Shown here: piece by piece, positions 8,235 through 15,854 of the stretch
How positions within the stretch are numbered: position 1 is the stretch's first letter
Layout: the number at the start of each line of letters is the position of its first letter
Origin: UBA3064 sp016868095
GTDB lineage: Bacteria; Pseudomonadota; Gammaproteobacteria; Burkholderiales; Burkholderiaceae_E
Reading direction: 5' to 3'
Length of the DNA: 56,046 nt
NCBI GenBank assembly: GCA_041175665.1
Contig: JBEDEM010000012.1
Span: 1 to 56,046 of the forward strand
The notes under the pieces: generated by a model
What the model was told of the DNA's origin: nothing
Database searches by the model: none
What the model saw: the letters and a program-made list of their open reading frames with translations, nothing else
Translations under genes and position numbers: made by a program

Positions 8235-8262
8235 GGGATGTGGTCTTCGCAGTCCACATCCC
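8235..8262. terminator. Hairpin between convergent genes
   Basis: GGGATGTGG at 8235-8243 pairs perfectly with CCACATCCC at 8254-8262 around a 10-nt loop, 10 bp after the Mpo1-like gene and before the end of the convergent aminotransferase gene. No U-run follows, so it is a likely but not typical terminator. Nothing else is seen up to 8320. Confidence 0.5.
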
Positions 8263-8320
8263 GCATTATCGAGCCCTCTTAAAACATCGAGTCAGCGATG
8301 GGGTCGGTGATGATAAAGCG

Positions 8321-9979
8321 CTAGGCTTTGTGCTCAAACATCTCCTTAAGAATTCGACGACGAATTGATTTATTACTCAGTTCGACGGGACTTTCCCACC
8401 AAGCCTCGTTACGCATTGCAAGGCATGCGTCCACAAATCGATCGAAGACCGCATTGAGATGCTCATCGGAATAGTTCAGCGAGAAGATAAGGCGGCCAGA
8501 ACCTACCCAACTGAGTGCCAGCCCGGCCTCACGCAAGTAGAACTGCAGCATCCAGTTGTACCTCGATGGCTTTTCAAACATGATGGTCCAAACACTCGAC
8601 ATTGCTGCGACCTGAACGGGTATGCCTGCATCACGCAAGCGCTGATTCAAACGATCGGCAGCCCCATGAAATCGTTCATCAAGCCCTTCGTAGACCGCCC
8701 TAACCGCTGCTGTATCTAATGCTCGCAAAAAATGCAACATACCGTTAATCACATAGGGATGCGCATTAAAGGTCCCTCGTGCAAAGCAAATATTGGCAGG
8801 CCGGTCTTCGCGGAAGCGGCGCATGAACCGCGACTTACCACAGAGCACCCCGCAGGGATAGCCGCCACCCAGGGTCTTGCCATAGGTAACCATATCTGCC
8901 TGAACACCAAAATACGCTTGAGCGCCGCCAGGGCCGAGTCGAAAGCCAAGGAAGACTTCATCAAAAATCAACACAATGCCGCGCTCAGTGCAAAGGGCCC
9001 TCAGCTTTTGCAGCCAGGCTGTGTAGGCAGCACGGTCAAATCCTGCACGACGACTGCTGTCCACAAGCGAAGAGTCACCTGGCGCTGCACGATTCGGATG
9101 CAAAGCTTGCAGCGGATTCACCAAAACGCAGGCCACATCCTTTCGCATCCGCAAAGCTTTGAGCGAGCGATCACTCATATCCTCCAGGGTATAAGTTTCG
9201 CGTGGAGGCATCGGATTTCCTGGCCCCGGCTGCACATCCTCCCACCAACCGTGATAAGCGCCACAAAACCTCACCAGATGGGTCTTGCCGGTGTTATAGC
9301 GTGCAAGTCTAACGGCCTGCATGACTGCTTCGGTACCCGACATGTGAAAGGAGACTTCGTCTTGCACAGAGAGGACGCGAAGTCGTTCTGCCACTTCAAT
9401 GACTGCGGGGTGGTACATCCCAAGCACCGGACCAAGTGCCTGGGCAGCATCATTAGCCGCGACGATATTTCTCTTATAAAAGTCATAGCCTAGTAAATTG
9501 ACACCGTAAGATCCACTTAAGTCATAAAAAGTATTACCGTCCAGATCCTCTACAAACACATCATGCGAACTCGATACAACACTGCCAAGTTTCAAATGGC
9601 GTTTGACCAGATCGCTGAATTGAAAGGGCACCCGATAATTCGATATGAATTGAAGATCCGACAGCGACAGCTTGGCTCTCTCACTGGCTTCGACAGAGCG
9701 AGCGTAACGCTTAGCAAAGCGCGTCGCCATGTTGTAAAACGCCGCTCTGCGAGTCGCTTCGATGTTTTGGTCACAACCGTCCGCACAAAAAAAGCGCTGT
9801 TCATCCAATTGATAGCCGGGCAAAAGGCGCGCCACTCGCTGAGCCATCCTGGAGTGCCCTGTGAGCGAGCGGTGCTTAGCCCTCGACAAGAGCAATCGCC
9901 GGTAGGCAGCAGGAGCAGCCCACAGAAGGGCCGGAGGTAGTAAAGACAATGTGGTGATCGTCGCAACAGACAGACTCAT
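8321..9979 (-). CDS. Membrane-anchored class-III PLP aminotransferase
   Basis: A 552-aa fold-type I PLP enzyme related to glutamate-1-semialdehyde aminomutase. Visible are FHMSGTEAVMQAVRLAR (phosphate contact), CGAYHGWWED, FDEVFLGFR (the Asp that holds the PLP ring) and the PLP lysine in TYGKTLGGGYPCG. Unusually, about 150 residues precede the catalytic domain and open with a hydrophobic segment (residues about 3-25) followed by Arg/Lys, so the enzyme is probably tethered to the inner membrane. ATG 9979 was chosen because AGGGGG lies 5-6 bp upstream; an in-frame upstream start would have no such site. It is divergent from the PSD-olsB-plcP operon and has its own Pho box. The substrate is unknown; a lipid-linked or acylated amino compound is an inference from anchoring and context. 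Confidence 0.8.
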   Translation of the reverse strand: MSLSVATITTLSLLPPALLWAAPAAYRRLLLSRAKHRSLTGHSRMAQRVARLLPGYQLDEQRFFCADGCDQNIEATRRAAFYNMATRFAKRYARSVEASERAKLSLSDLQFISNYRVPFQFSDLVKRHLKLGSVVSSSHDVFVEDLDGNTFYDLSGSYGVNLLGYDFYKRNIVAANDAAQALGPVLGMYHPAVIEVAERLRVLSVQDEVSFHMSGTEAVMQAVRLARYNTGKTHLVRFCGAYHGWWEDVQPGPGNPMPPRETYTLEDMSDRSLKALRMRKDVACVLVNPLQALHPNRAAPGDSSLVDSSRRAGFDRAAYTAWLQKLRALCTERGIVLIFDEVFLGFRLGPGGAQAYFGVQADMVTYGKTLGGGYPCGVLCGKSRFMRRFREDRPANICFARGTFNAHPYVINGMLHFLRALDTAAVRAVYEGLDERFHGAADRLNQRLRDAGIPVQVAAMSSVWTIMFEKPSRYNWMLQFYLREAGLALSWVGSGRLIFSLNYSDEHLNAVFDRFVDACLAMRNEAWWESPVELSNKSIRRRILKEMFEHKA

Positions 9980-10001
9980 GGTTTCCCCCTCGATTGCGAA
10001 T

Positions 10002-10035
10002 CTTTTAAAACAGTCAAATGACAAGCTTGTGAAAG
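10002..10035 (-). promoter_or_regulatory. Pho-box promoter of the aminotransferase gene
   Basis: On the minus strand CTTTCAC (10029-10035) and TTGTCAT (10018-10024) are 11 bp apart, and a -10-like TAAAAG lies at 10002-10007, 10 bp further on. A third weaker unit CTGTTTT continues the phase at 10007-10013. The gap also contains a 10-bp tandem repeat (10023-10042). Confidence 0.7.
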
Positions 10036-10042
10036 CTTGTGA
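10023..10042 (+). repeat. 10-bp perfect tandem repeat in the divergent promoter region
   Basis: AAGCTTGTGA at 10023-10032 is repeated at 10033-10042. It overlaps the upstream end of the minus-strand Pho box and lies just before the ATG of the PSD-like gene. The period is 10 bp, not the 11 bp of a Pho box. Confidence 0.8.
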
Positions 10043-10065
10043 GATCAGAAAGGTCAAGAAAGTTC

Positions 10066-10944
10066 ATGGCTGATTCACAAACCCGCAGCATCTCGGATGA
10101 ACTCAACTTCATCCTCACTAATCGGATTCCTCGTGTTGCACTGACCCAATTCATCGGCTGGTTTGCCACGATTGAAAGTCGCTGGCTGACTAAAGTATCT
10201 ATAGCCATCTGGAAGTTATTTGCAGATCTCGATTTATCCGAAGCCAAGAAGCAGGAGTTCACATCACTTCGCGATTGCTTCATCCGCGAACTGCGCGCGG
10301 GCTTAAGGCCAATCGACCCACGAGCAGCGGTTTGGACAAGCCCTTGCGATGCAATTGTTGGTGCGCACGGGCGCGTGCAAGCGCAATCGCTCTTTCAAAC
10401 GAAAGGGATGAGTTATCGGCTTGAAGATCTACTGGGTGATAAGGCCTTAGCGCAGCAACTTGAAGGTGCCAATTATGTAACGCTTAGATTGCTATCAAGC
10501 ATGTACCACCGATTTCATGCTCCCGCTAACGCCACGCTGCGTGAGGTAACCTACCATTCGGGCGATACCTGGAATGTCAACCCGCCGGCGCTTGCTCGCG
10601 TCCCAAGCTTATTTTGCCGCAACGAGCGTGCAGTCCTACGATTTGCGATCGAGGCAAATCCTTGCGCGCTGGTCATGGTGCCCGTTGCAGCGGTGCTCGT
10701 TGCAAGCATGAGGATCCACGCGATTGACCAGCAGCTTAATTTGAGTTATCGAGGACCCCATCGCTTCAATAGCCATAGCGTCTGTCATAAGGGCGAAGAG
10801 TTAGGCTGGTTTGAGCACGGTTCGACGATTATTCTTTTTGCACCGGCTAATTGTTCATTTCATACAACAATCCAGGAAGGATATCGGATTCGAATGGGCG
10901 AAGCACTCCTATGTCATCCATTCGACACGAAGTTGTCATCATGA
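10066..10944 (+). CDS. Phosphatidylserine decarboxylase-like pyruvoyl enzyme
   Basis: A 292-aa member of the PSD family, which normally decarboxylates phosphatidylserine to phosphatidylethanolamine after self-cleavage creates a pyruvoyl group. The Asp of the maturation triad is in SPCDAIVGAHG, the His in MYHRFHAP (canonical enzymes have DYHRVHMP), and the cleavage Ser in WFEHGSTIILF, where HGST stands in place of the usual LGST. The subunit boundary would leave a small alpha chain of about 40 residues. ATG 10066 was preferred over an upstream GTG because of the purine-rich aagaaag before it. It heads an operon with olsB and plcP, which is odd for a house-keeping PSD and suggests a phosphate-stress role or a different substrate. 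Confidence 0.8.
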   Translation: MADSQTRSISDELNFILTNRIPRVALTQFIGWFATIESRWLTKVSIAIWKLFADLDLSEAKKQEFTSLRDCFIRELRAGLRPIDPRAAVWTSPCDAIVGAHGRVQAQSLFQTKGMSYRLEDLLGDKALAQQLEGANYVTLRLLSSMYHRFHAPANATLREVTYHSGDTWNVNPPALARVPSLFCRNERAVLRFAIEANPCALVMVPVAAVLVASMRIHAIDQQLNLSYRGPHRFNSHSVCHKGEELGWFEHGSTIILFAPANCSFHTTIQEGYRIRMGEALLCHPFDTKLSS

Positions 10945-10999
10945 TTTAAAAACCGCCGATCAGACTCGAATGGTTTATCAATGTTTAGGACCTTTGTAC

Positions 11000-11788
11000 A
11001 TGAATATGGTGGAAGATCGGGCTTTGTCTACAGCTGAAGCTTCGATGGGTGACGAATTATTGTGTCAATCCGCGAGAGTACACGTAGCCATAGCACGTTC
11101 TGAACATCGCATCGCGCAAGCGCTCGCCTTGAGAGCGCGCGTGTTTCGTGAGCGTATGCAGCATGGATCTGGCAGGCGCCTAATGCGTGATGACGATATC
11201 TTTGACCCATGGTGTACGCACTTGGTCGCTATCGACCCCGATCGTGACGAAGTCGTCGGAACCTATCGCATACTCACTCCCGAATCGGCACGCGAGCTAG
11301 GCTGCCGTTATGCCGAGCAGGAATTTTGGCTCACACGGCTTGATCCGCTTCGCCACGAGATCGTTGAACTAGGGCGCGCCTGCGTAGATCCAGCCTACCG
11401 CGGCGGAACAAGCTTAATGCTGATGTGGAGCGGACTTTCACGCTGGCTCTCGGGTAAGCACTACACCCACCTCATGGGTTGTGTCAGCGTGTCGCTTAGC
11501 GATGGGCCGGACCATGTGACACAGCTCTACCATCAACTCATGCCTGGTCATGATGCTGGCGAGAGCTTTCGCGTTTGGCCCTTGCAACGTCTTCCTCGTT
11601 CAACAGCCCAGACCCCTGGACCCATTGACGTTCCTCCCCTGCTGCGCGCTTACTTGCGCGCTGGCGCCATGATCATGGGCGAACCTTGTGTTGACTTCGA
11701 ACTTGACTGTGCGGACTTTCCGGTGATTTTGCCACTTGAAAGGCTCGATCAGCGATTCAAGCAGCGTTTCGGGCCACTGGCTGCATGA
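11000..11788 (+). CDS. OlsB-like N-acyltransferase (acyl-amino-acid lipid synthesis)
   Basis: A 262-aa GNAT-fold acyltransferase of the OlsB type, which attaches a 3-hydroxyacyl chain from acyl carrier protein to the alpha-amino group of ornithine (or, in relatives, glutamine or lysine), the first step of phosphorus-free aminolipids. The order of motifs is the usual one: ALRARVFRERM, DDIFDPWCTHLVA, VVGTYRILTP, the core VELGRACVDPAYR, LMLMWSGLSRWL, and the C-terminal PPLLRAYLRAGAMIMGEP with DFPVILPLERL. ATG 11000 has AGGA nine bases upstream; ATG 11006 and 11045 are alternatives. It overlaps plcP by 4 bp. The second acyltransferase OlsA is not in the window. The amino acid substrate cannot be read from sequence. 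Confidence 0.8.
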   Translation: MNMVEDRALSTAEASMGDELLCQSARVHVAIARSEHRIAQALALRARVFRERMQHGSGRRLMRDDDIFDPWCTHLVAIDPDRDEVVGTYRILTPESARELGCRYAEQEFWLTRLDPLRHEIVELGRACVDPAYRGGTSLMLMWSGLSRWLSGKHYTHLMGCVSVSLSDGPDHVTQLYHQLMPGHDAGESFRVWPLQRLPRSTAQTPGPIDVPPLLRAYLRAGAMIMGEPCVDFELDCADFPVILPLERLDQRFKQRFGPLAA

Positions 11789-12621
11789 ACGGTCCGCTGC
11801 CCTACTACCTGATGCCGGAGGACCCTTCCGAGCAAAGGTATAGAGCAGTCTTTATTTCAGACATTCATCTCGGCACGGCAGGATGTCAGGCTGATGAGTT
11901 ACTTGATTTTCTGAAAAGTTTCGAATGCGAAACGCTTTATCTCGTTGGTGATATTGTGGACGGGTGGCAGCTAAGGCGCAGATGGCACTGGCCGCAAGCC
12001 CATAATGATGTGGTGCAGAAGATATTACGGAAGGCCCGCAAGGGTACCAAGGTGGTTTTTGTACCCGGCAACCACGACGAATCAATCCGTCAATTCTGTG
12101 GCCTACAGTTTGGCGGTATTGATATTGAATATGAAGCGATCCATGTTACCCAAGAAGGCAAGCGCTTGTGGGTTACACACGGCGACTTATTTGACGGTGT
12201 GGTGCAGTGCGCGAGATGGCTTGCGGTGCTTGGCGACTACGCTTACGAATGGGCACTTCGGGTTAATCGCGCCTTTAATTTTGCCCGCGCGCGGCTTGGA
12301 TTACCCTACTGGTCTTTAAGCCAATGGCTCAAGGACCAAGTCAAACGTGCTGTGAGTTTTGTAACAGCTTTTGAAGAAGCGCTTGCGCATGCGGCTAGAA
12401 AACGTGGCTTTGACGGTGTGGTTTGCGGCCATATTCACCGTGCAGAGATCCGCATGATTGATGACATCCTTTATTGTAACGATGGTGATTGGGTTGAGAG
12501 CATGACAGCCCTTGTTGAACACGCTGATGGGCGACTTGAAATCATCGACTGGCCCAAAACCAAGCTTGGTCAGGCTGTGCCGAGTGAGCAGTTTGCACTC
12601 GATCTCAGGGCTTCACGATGA
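11785..12621 (+). CDS. plcP: PlcP-type phospholipase C (metallophosphoesterase)
   Basis: A 278-aa cytoplasmic metallophosphoesterase that closely follows the PlcP pattern known from Sinorhizobium meliloti: DIHLG (D26, H28), GDIVDGW, the PlcP-specific HWPQAHNDVVQKILRKARKG, GNHDE, VTHGDLFD, YWSLSQWLKDQVK and the final GHIHRAEIR and NDGDWVES. PlcP cuts phosphatidylcholine/ethanolamine-type phospholipids to diacylglycerol during phosphate starvation; the diacylglycerol then feeds glyco- and betaine lipids, and the released head-group phosphate is recycled. Its start overlaps the olsB stop (ATGA) and its end overlaps sixA (ATGA), so it is the centre of a tight operon. LpxH is a distant alternative, but the PlcP-specific stretches argue against it. 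Confidence 0.9.
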   Translation: MNGPLPYYLMPEDPSEQRYRAVFISDIHLGTAGCQADELLDFLKSFECETLYLVGDIVDGWQLRRRWHWPQAHNDVVQKILRKARKGTKVVFVPGNHDESIRQFCGLQFGGIDIEYEAIHVTQEGKRLWVTHGDLFDGVVQCARWLAVLGDYAYEWALRVNRAFNFARARLGLPYWSLSQWLKDQVKRAVSFVTAFEEALAHAARKRGFDGVVCGHIHRAEIRMIDDILYCNDGDWVESMTALVEHADGRLEIIDWPKTKLGQAVPSEQFALDLRASR

Positions 12622-13088
12622 ACCTCATCATGTGGAGACACGCTGATGCCGGCGACAGTCTCCAAGATCTTAAAGATGACCTTGAGCGAAGTTTGTCAGA
12701 GCGCGGAAAAAAGCAGGCTAGCCGAATGAGTCGATGGCTAGAGGCAAGACTGCCGGAGAGCTTCGCAGTGGTCAGCAGTCCCGCCCAAAGGGCCTTGCAG
12801 ACCGCCGTAACACTGTCTTCAAAAGTGCGCCCAGAACCACGCTTATTGCCGGGTGCCTCGCTTGAAGAGGCCTTGCAAGCCATCAAGATCGATGAGGCCC
12901 ATATGCGCAAGTCAGGGCATCTCGTGGTCGTGGGGCATCAACCCTTACTCGGACAATTGCTTTCGCATTTGGTGAGCGGCGGAGAGGCATGCTGGAGCAT
13001 TAAAAAGGGCGCTTTGTGGTGGCTGCAGCGCAAGGACGCCGAGCCGTTTTGGCAAGTGAAAGCTGCGATCGGTCCCGATTTGGTATAG
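12618..13088 (+). CDS. SixA-like histidine phosphatase
   Basis: A 156-aa histidine-phosphatase-superfamily protein. The catalytic RHG-like motif is RHADAGDS at residues 8-15, the second catalytic region SSPAQRALQTA follows at about 54-64, and the distal His is in VVGHQPLLGQL. This is the SixA family, which removes phosphate from phosphohistidine in phosphotransfer proteins (in Escherichia coli, in PTS-related and Arc proteins). The start overlaps the plcP stop by 4 bp, so both are made together. Whether it acts on a protein or on a small phosphorylated molecule in this pathway is not visible. Confidence 0.85.
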   Translation: MNLIMWRHADAGDSLQDLKDDLERSLSERGKKQASRMSRWLEARLPESFAVVSSPAQRALQTAVTLSSKVRPEPRLLPGASLEEALQAIKIDEAHMRKSGHLVVVGHQPLLGQLLSHLVSGGEACWSIKKGALWWLQRKDAEPFWQVKAAIGPDLV

Positions 13089-13135
13089 GGTAGAGGCTTG
13101 ATGACTTGCCCCAGACACGGGGCTGGAGCCTCCGG

Positions 13136-14686
13136 ATGACTGAAATTGAGATTAAATTGCAGGTTCCCGCATCTGCGCGGGCCGCATTAGCCCAGGAAAT
13201 TAAGGCCCGCTCACCCGATAATTTGCGACGACAACGACTTCAGGCAGTGTATTTTGATACTGCCTCTCGACTGCTGGCCAGCGAGGATATGGCACTGCGG
13301 CTTCGACGTGAAGGACGCAACTGGGTTCAAACCCTCAAAGCTGGGAAGGGCCAAGACAGCATTAGTCGGGAAGAAGACAACATACGCTTGCCCGACCGCA
13401 GCGCTGCAGAACCAGAGCTCGACGTCAGCCGCCATCTTCGAAGTCCGGCAGGTCGTAGGCTACAAGTCCTATTACAAAGAGCTCAAGGCGAGAGCTTGCA
13501 GCGCCGCTTTGCCACCGATGTTCGACGACAGAGCCAGATTCAGCGCACAAGGCGCGGCTTTGTCGAGCTTTGTTTTGACGAAGGCTTCATCCAAAGCGAG
13601 GATCGACAGCTTGCCTTACGCGAGCTTGAAATCGAATCGATCAAGGGCTCGCCACTTGCCGTGCTTGAAGCTGCAGCAGGCTACATCAAACGCTATCAAC
13701 TTTGGATTGATCTTCGAAGTAAAGCGCAGCGTGGCCATATGCTTTTTGAAGATCGAGCCTTTGCATCGCCAGCGAAGTCAGGTTCGATTCGACTTGAGCC
13801 GAGCGCAAATGTGGACGATGCCCTGTTGGCGGTCTTTTCGGATTGCCGCAGACAGGTGATGCAGAATGCTTCGCAGATCGCTGCAGAAGAAGGCCATGGT
13901 CCTGAGCACGTGCACCAGATTCGAGTTGGCTTGCGACGCCTGCGTACCGCGATGAAACTTTTTGGTCAACGGGTCGATGCCATAGCACATTGGGATGCAC
14001 AGGCTCGATCACTGGCCACAGAACTTGGCGCAAGCAGAGACCGTGATGTCCTCGCTGAAAGCCTCTGGCCGCGCCTGCGCGACATCGATGCCCCACTTAT
14101 CGAACTGCCCTCACCAACGGGTTTGAAATCACCAAGAGATCTGATTCGGGATCGGCAATGTCAGTTATGGTTTCTTGAGTGGTTAGAGCACGATATGAAA
14201 CTTGACCTCGATCGCTCCAATGGCGGCACCGAACTTGGACTGATGCCAGCACAAGGTGTGTTACTGCAAGTTTTACATCGCTGGTATCGCAAATGCAAGA
14301 AAATGAGCGCGAATTTTGGCCAATTAAGTGTCGACGAACGCCATGATCTACGCAAGCGGATGAAGCGACTGAGATATGGGGTTGAGTTCGTTCGCAGCAT
14401 GCTCCAAGAAAAACGTCTCGAGCACTTTCTTCAGGTCATGTCAGAAGCTCAGGACGCTTTAGGTGAGTACAACGATTTGCATGTCGCCCATGCACTCTAC
14501 AAATCTCATAGCGCTATGCATCCCCAAGCTTGGTTTGCTGTGGGTTGGCTCGCTGCTCAATCGGATTACGCTGCGGATCGTTGCGTGAAAGTCCTACAAG
14601 CATTTTCCAAAGTCGAGTCGCCGTGGCGAAAAAAAGATCTACCAACGCTCGATACCAACACCGACACGGGTAGTTCAACGACTTGA
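13136..14686 (+). CDS. CYTH-CHAD inorganic triphosphatase/polyphosphate-binding protein
   Basis: A 516-aa two-domain protein. The N-terminal CYTH domain shows the E-x-E-x-K signature in TEIEIKL (residues 2-8) and the tunnel strands YFDTASRLLASEDMALRLRREG and NWVQTLKAGKG; such domains hydrolyse inorganic triphosphate. The C-terminal CHAD domain (from about residue 220) has the conserved VHQIRVGLRRLRTAMKLFG and HDLRKRMKRLRYG helices, which bind polyphosphate through basic residues. ATG 13136 was preferred, with GGAG about nine bases upstream. It follows sixA by 47 bp as the last gene of the PSD-olsB-plcP operon, tying polyphosphate chemistry to phosphate-stress lipid remodelling. Confidence 0.85.
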   Translation: MTEIEIKLQVPASARAALAQEIKARSPDNLRRQRLQAVYFDTASRLLASEDMALRLRREGRNWVQTLKAGKGQDSISREEDNIRLPDRSAAEPELDVSRHLRSPAGRRLQVLLQRAQGESLQRRFATDVRRQSQIQRTRRGFVELCFDEGFIQSEDRQLALRELEIESIKGSPLAVLEAAAGYIKRYQLWIDLRSKAQRGHMLFEDRAFASPAKSGSIRLEPSANVDDALLAVFSDCRRQVMQNASQIAAEEGHGPEHVHQIRVGLRRLRTAMKLFGQRVDAIAHWDAQARSLATELGASRDRDVLAESLWPRLRDIDAPLIELPSPTGLKSPRDLIRDRQCQLWFLEWLEHDMKLDLDRSNGGTELGLMPAQGVLLQVLHRWYRKCKKMSANFGQLSVDERHDLRKRMKRLRYGVEFVRSMLQEKRLEHFLQVMSEAQDALGEYNDLHVAHALYKSHSAMHPQAWFAVGWLAAQSDYAADRCVKVLQAFSKVESPWRKKDLPTLDTNTDTGSSTT

Positions 14687-14712
14687 GAGGATGCCGCTAT
14701 TGATCTTGGAAG

Positions 14713-15828
14713 TTAAGGAGTTGGTTCGAATCGAACTTCGAAGGCGTAATCGGTTCTTTGGCTGCCGGTCTGCTGCATCCATAAGACCAGCGACCCCGAC
14801 GAAAGCTGATTGGCGGGCAAGCCTTCAAGGAGATTTTGACCGAGTTTCTCTGGACCAAAGTGTCCGAAGGCAAGCATTTTCGTGGTGTCAACACCTGCGT
14901 CAAAAACGAGGCCGCGTTGGAGAGCAAAAAACGCGATTTTATCTTCAGAACGATAGTGGACAAGCCTGATCGAGGCGAGCAAATGCTTGGGCGGTATGTC
15001 AACACGAACAAAGTCAGCATCGCCTTGCTGCACACTTCCATGCAGAATCAAGCCCTCTTTCGTGCTTGGCACTTGTGTGAGTTGGGTAGGCATGAGTGGG
15101 TTTGATGAGAACTCGACCCAATCGGCTCCGCCTGCCTGCGTGAGGTCTAGGATAGTCGCCTCTGAGGGGTTTGCTGCCGCGTCGATTTGTCGCATTAAAA
15201 GCGTTGACAGGCCGTTTCCTATGAGCCAAAGCTGATCACCTAGGCCTGTCACCCAAGGATCATTGACATCGAAGCGATACTCCCAGCTCGCCTGGTTTTC
15301 AAGACCGTTAAACTCGAGGCGACGAAATCCCAAAGCCTGCCCCGACACCGCCTGAATCGGGGCCGGAGCCATGGTATCGAGCGTGCAACTGACTTTAACA
15401 ATCTCTGATGTATTTCCCTGGCTATCCCGTGTGCGTACCCAAATCATCTTTGGACCATCACCCTGAACCACAAAAAAATCGCCTACCCCGCTTATCCAGC
15501 TTTGACCCAGATCGAGCGAATACTCCCAACCTAAGCCGTTCAATCCACTGACAGACCACCGACCGTCCCGAGTCAAGCCATCACTGAGACTAATCCCTGT
15601 ATCGTTGAAGCGAAGTGTTGGGGCTGGTAAGGTCACCTGAGGAGACGTTCCTGGCGCAGCCGGCGAGGCTGATGCGGTGTTTCCTGAATTAGCCGACGCT
15701 GAATTCGAGGGCGGGGAGATACTCGTTGATGAGTCTGAAACCTCACTGCTTCCACCACAAGCTTCGATAAGTGGAAAGCTCACGACAAGCAAAGCGCGCG
15801 ACCATTTATTCATCTTGGCTAAATCCAT
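14713..15828 (-). CDS. Putative lipoprotein with two W-E-Y repeat modules
   Basis: A 371-aa exported protein of unknown function. The N-terminus has a hydrophobic segment ending in PLIEACGGSS, a possible lipobox with an unusual Glu at -2, followed by a long Ser/Ala/Pro linker (residues about 25-65). Two related modules follow: WEYSLDLGQSWISGVGDFF near residue 100 and WEYRFDVNDPWVTGLGDQLW near residue 180, both W-E-Y-x2-D-x4-W-x-[ST]-G-x-G-D, likely Ig-like beta-sandwich repeats. The C-terminal 120 residues resemble a jelly-roll module of the pre-peptidase C-terminal type. It is the third gene after a GT39 and a PAP2 gene and would be co-expressed with them from the Pho-box promoter. Function unknown. 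Confidence 0.7.
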   Translation of the reverse strand: MDLAKMNKWSRALLVVSFPLIEACGGSSEVSDSSTSISPPSNSASANSGNTASASPAAPGTSPQVTLPAPTLRFNDTGISLSDGLTRDGRWSVSGLNGLGWEYSLDLGQSWISGVGDFFVVQGDGPKMIWVRTRDSQGNTSEIVKVSCTLDTMAPAPIQAVSGQALGFRRLEFNGLENQASWEYRFDVNDPWVTGLGDQLWLIGNGLSTLLMRQIDAAANPSEATILDLTQAGGADWVEFSSNPLMPTQLTQVPSTKEGLILHGSVQQGDADFVRVDIPPKHLLASIRLVHYRSEDKIAFFALQRGLVFDAGVDTTKMLAFGHFGPEKLGQNLLEGLPANQLSSGSLVLWMQQTGSQRTDYAFEVRFEPTP

Positions 15829-15854
15829 ACGGGAAGCGGTCAGAGGCGCTGCCG

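Noticed and set aside
8732..9493. A 253-codon plus-strand frame within the aminotransferase gene.
   Set aside because: It is antisense to a gene with clear PLP-enzyme motifs, and its own translation shows no domain or start signal.
11785..12621. Annotation of the metallophosphoesterase as LpxH (UDP-2,3-diacylglucosamine pyrophosphatase).
   Set aside because: The stretches HWPQAHNDVVQ, YWSLSQWLKDQVK and NDGDWVES follow PlcP, and the operon partners (OlsB, PSD-like) fit lipid remodelling.
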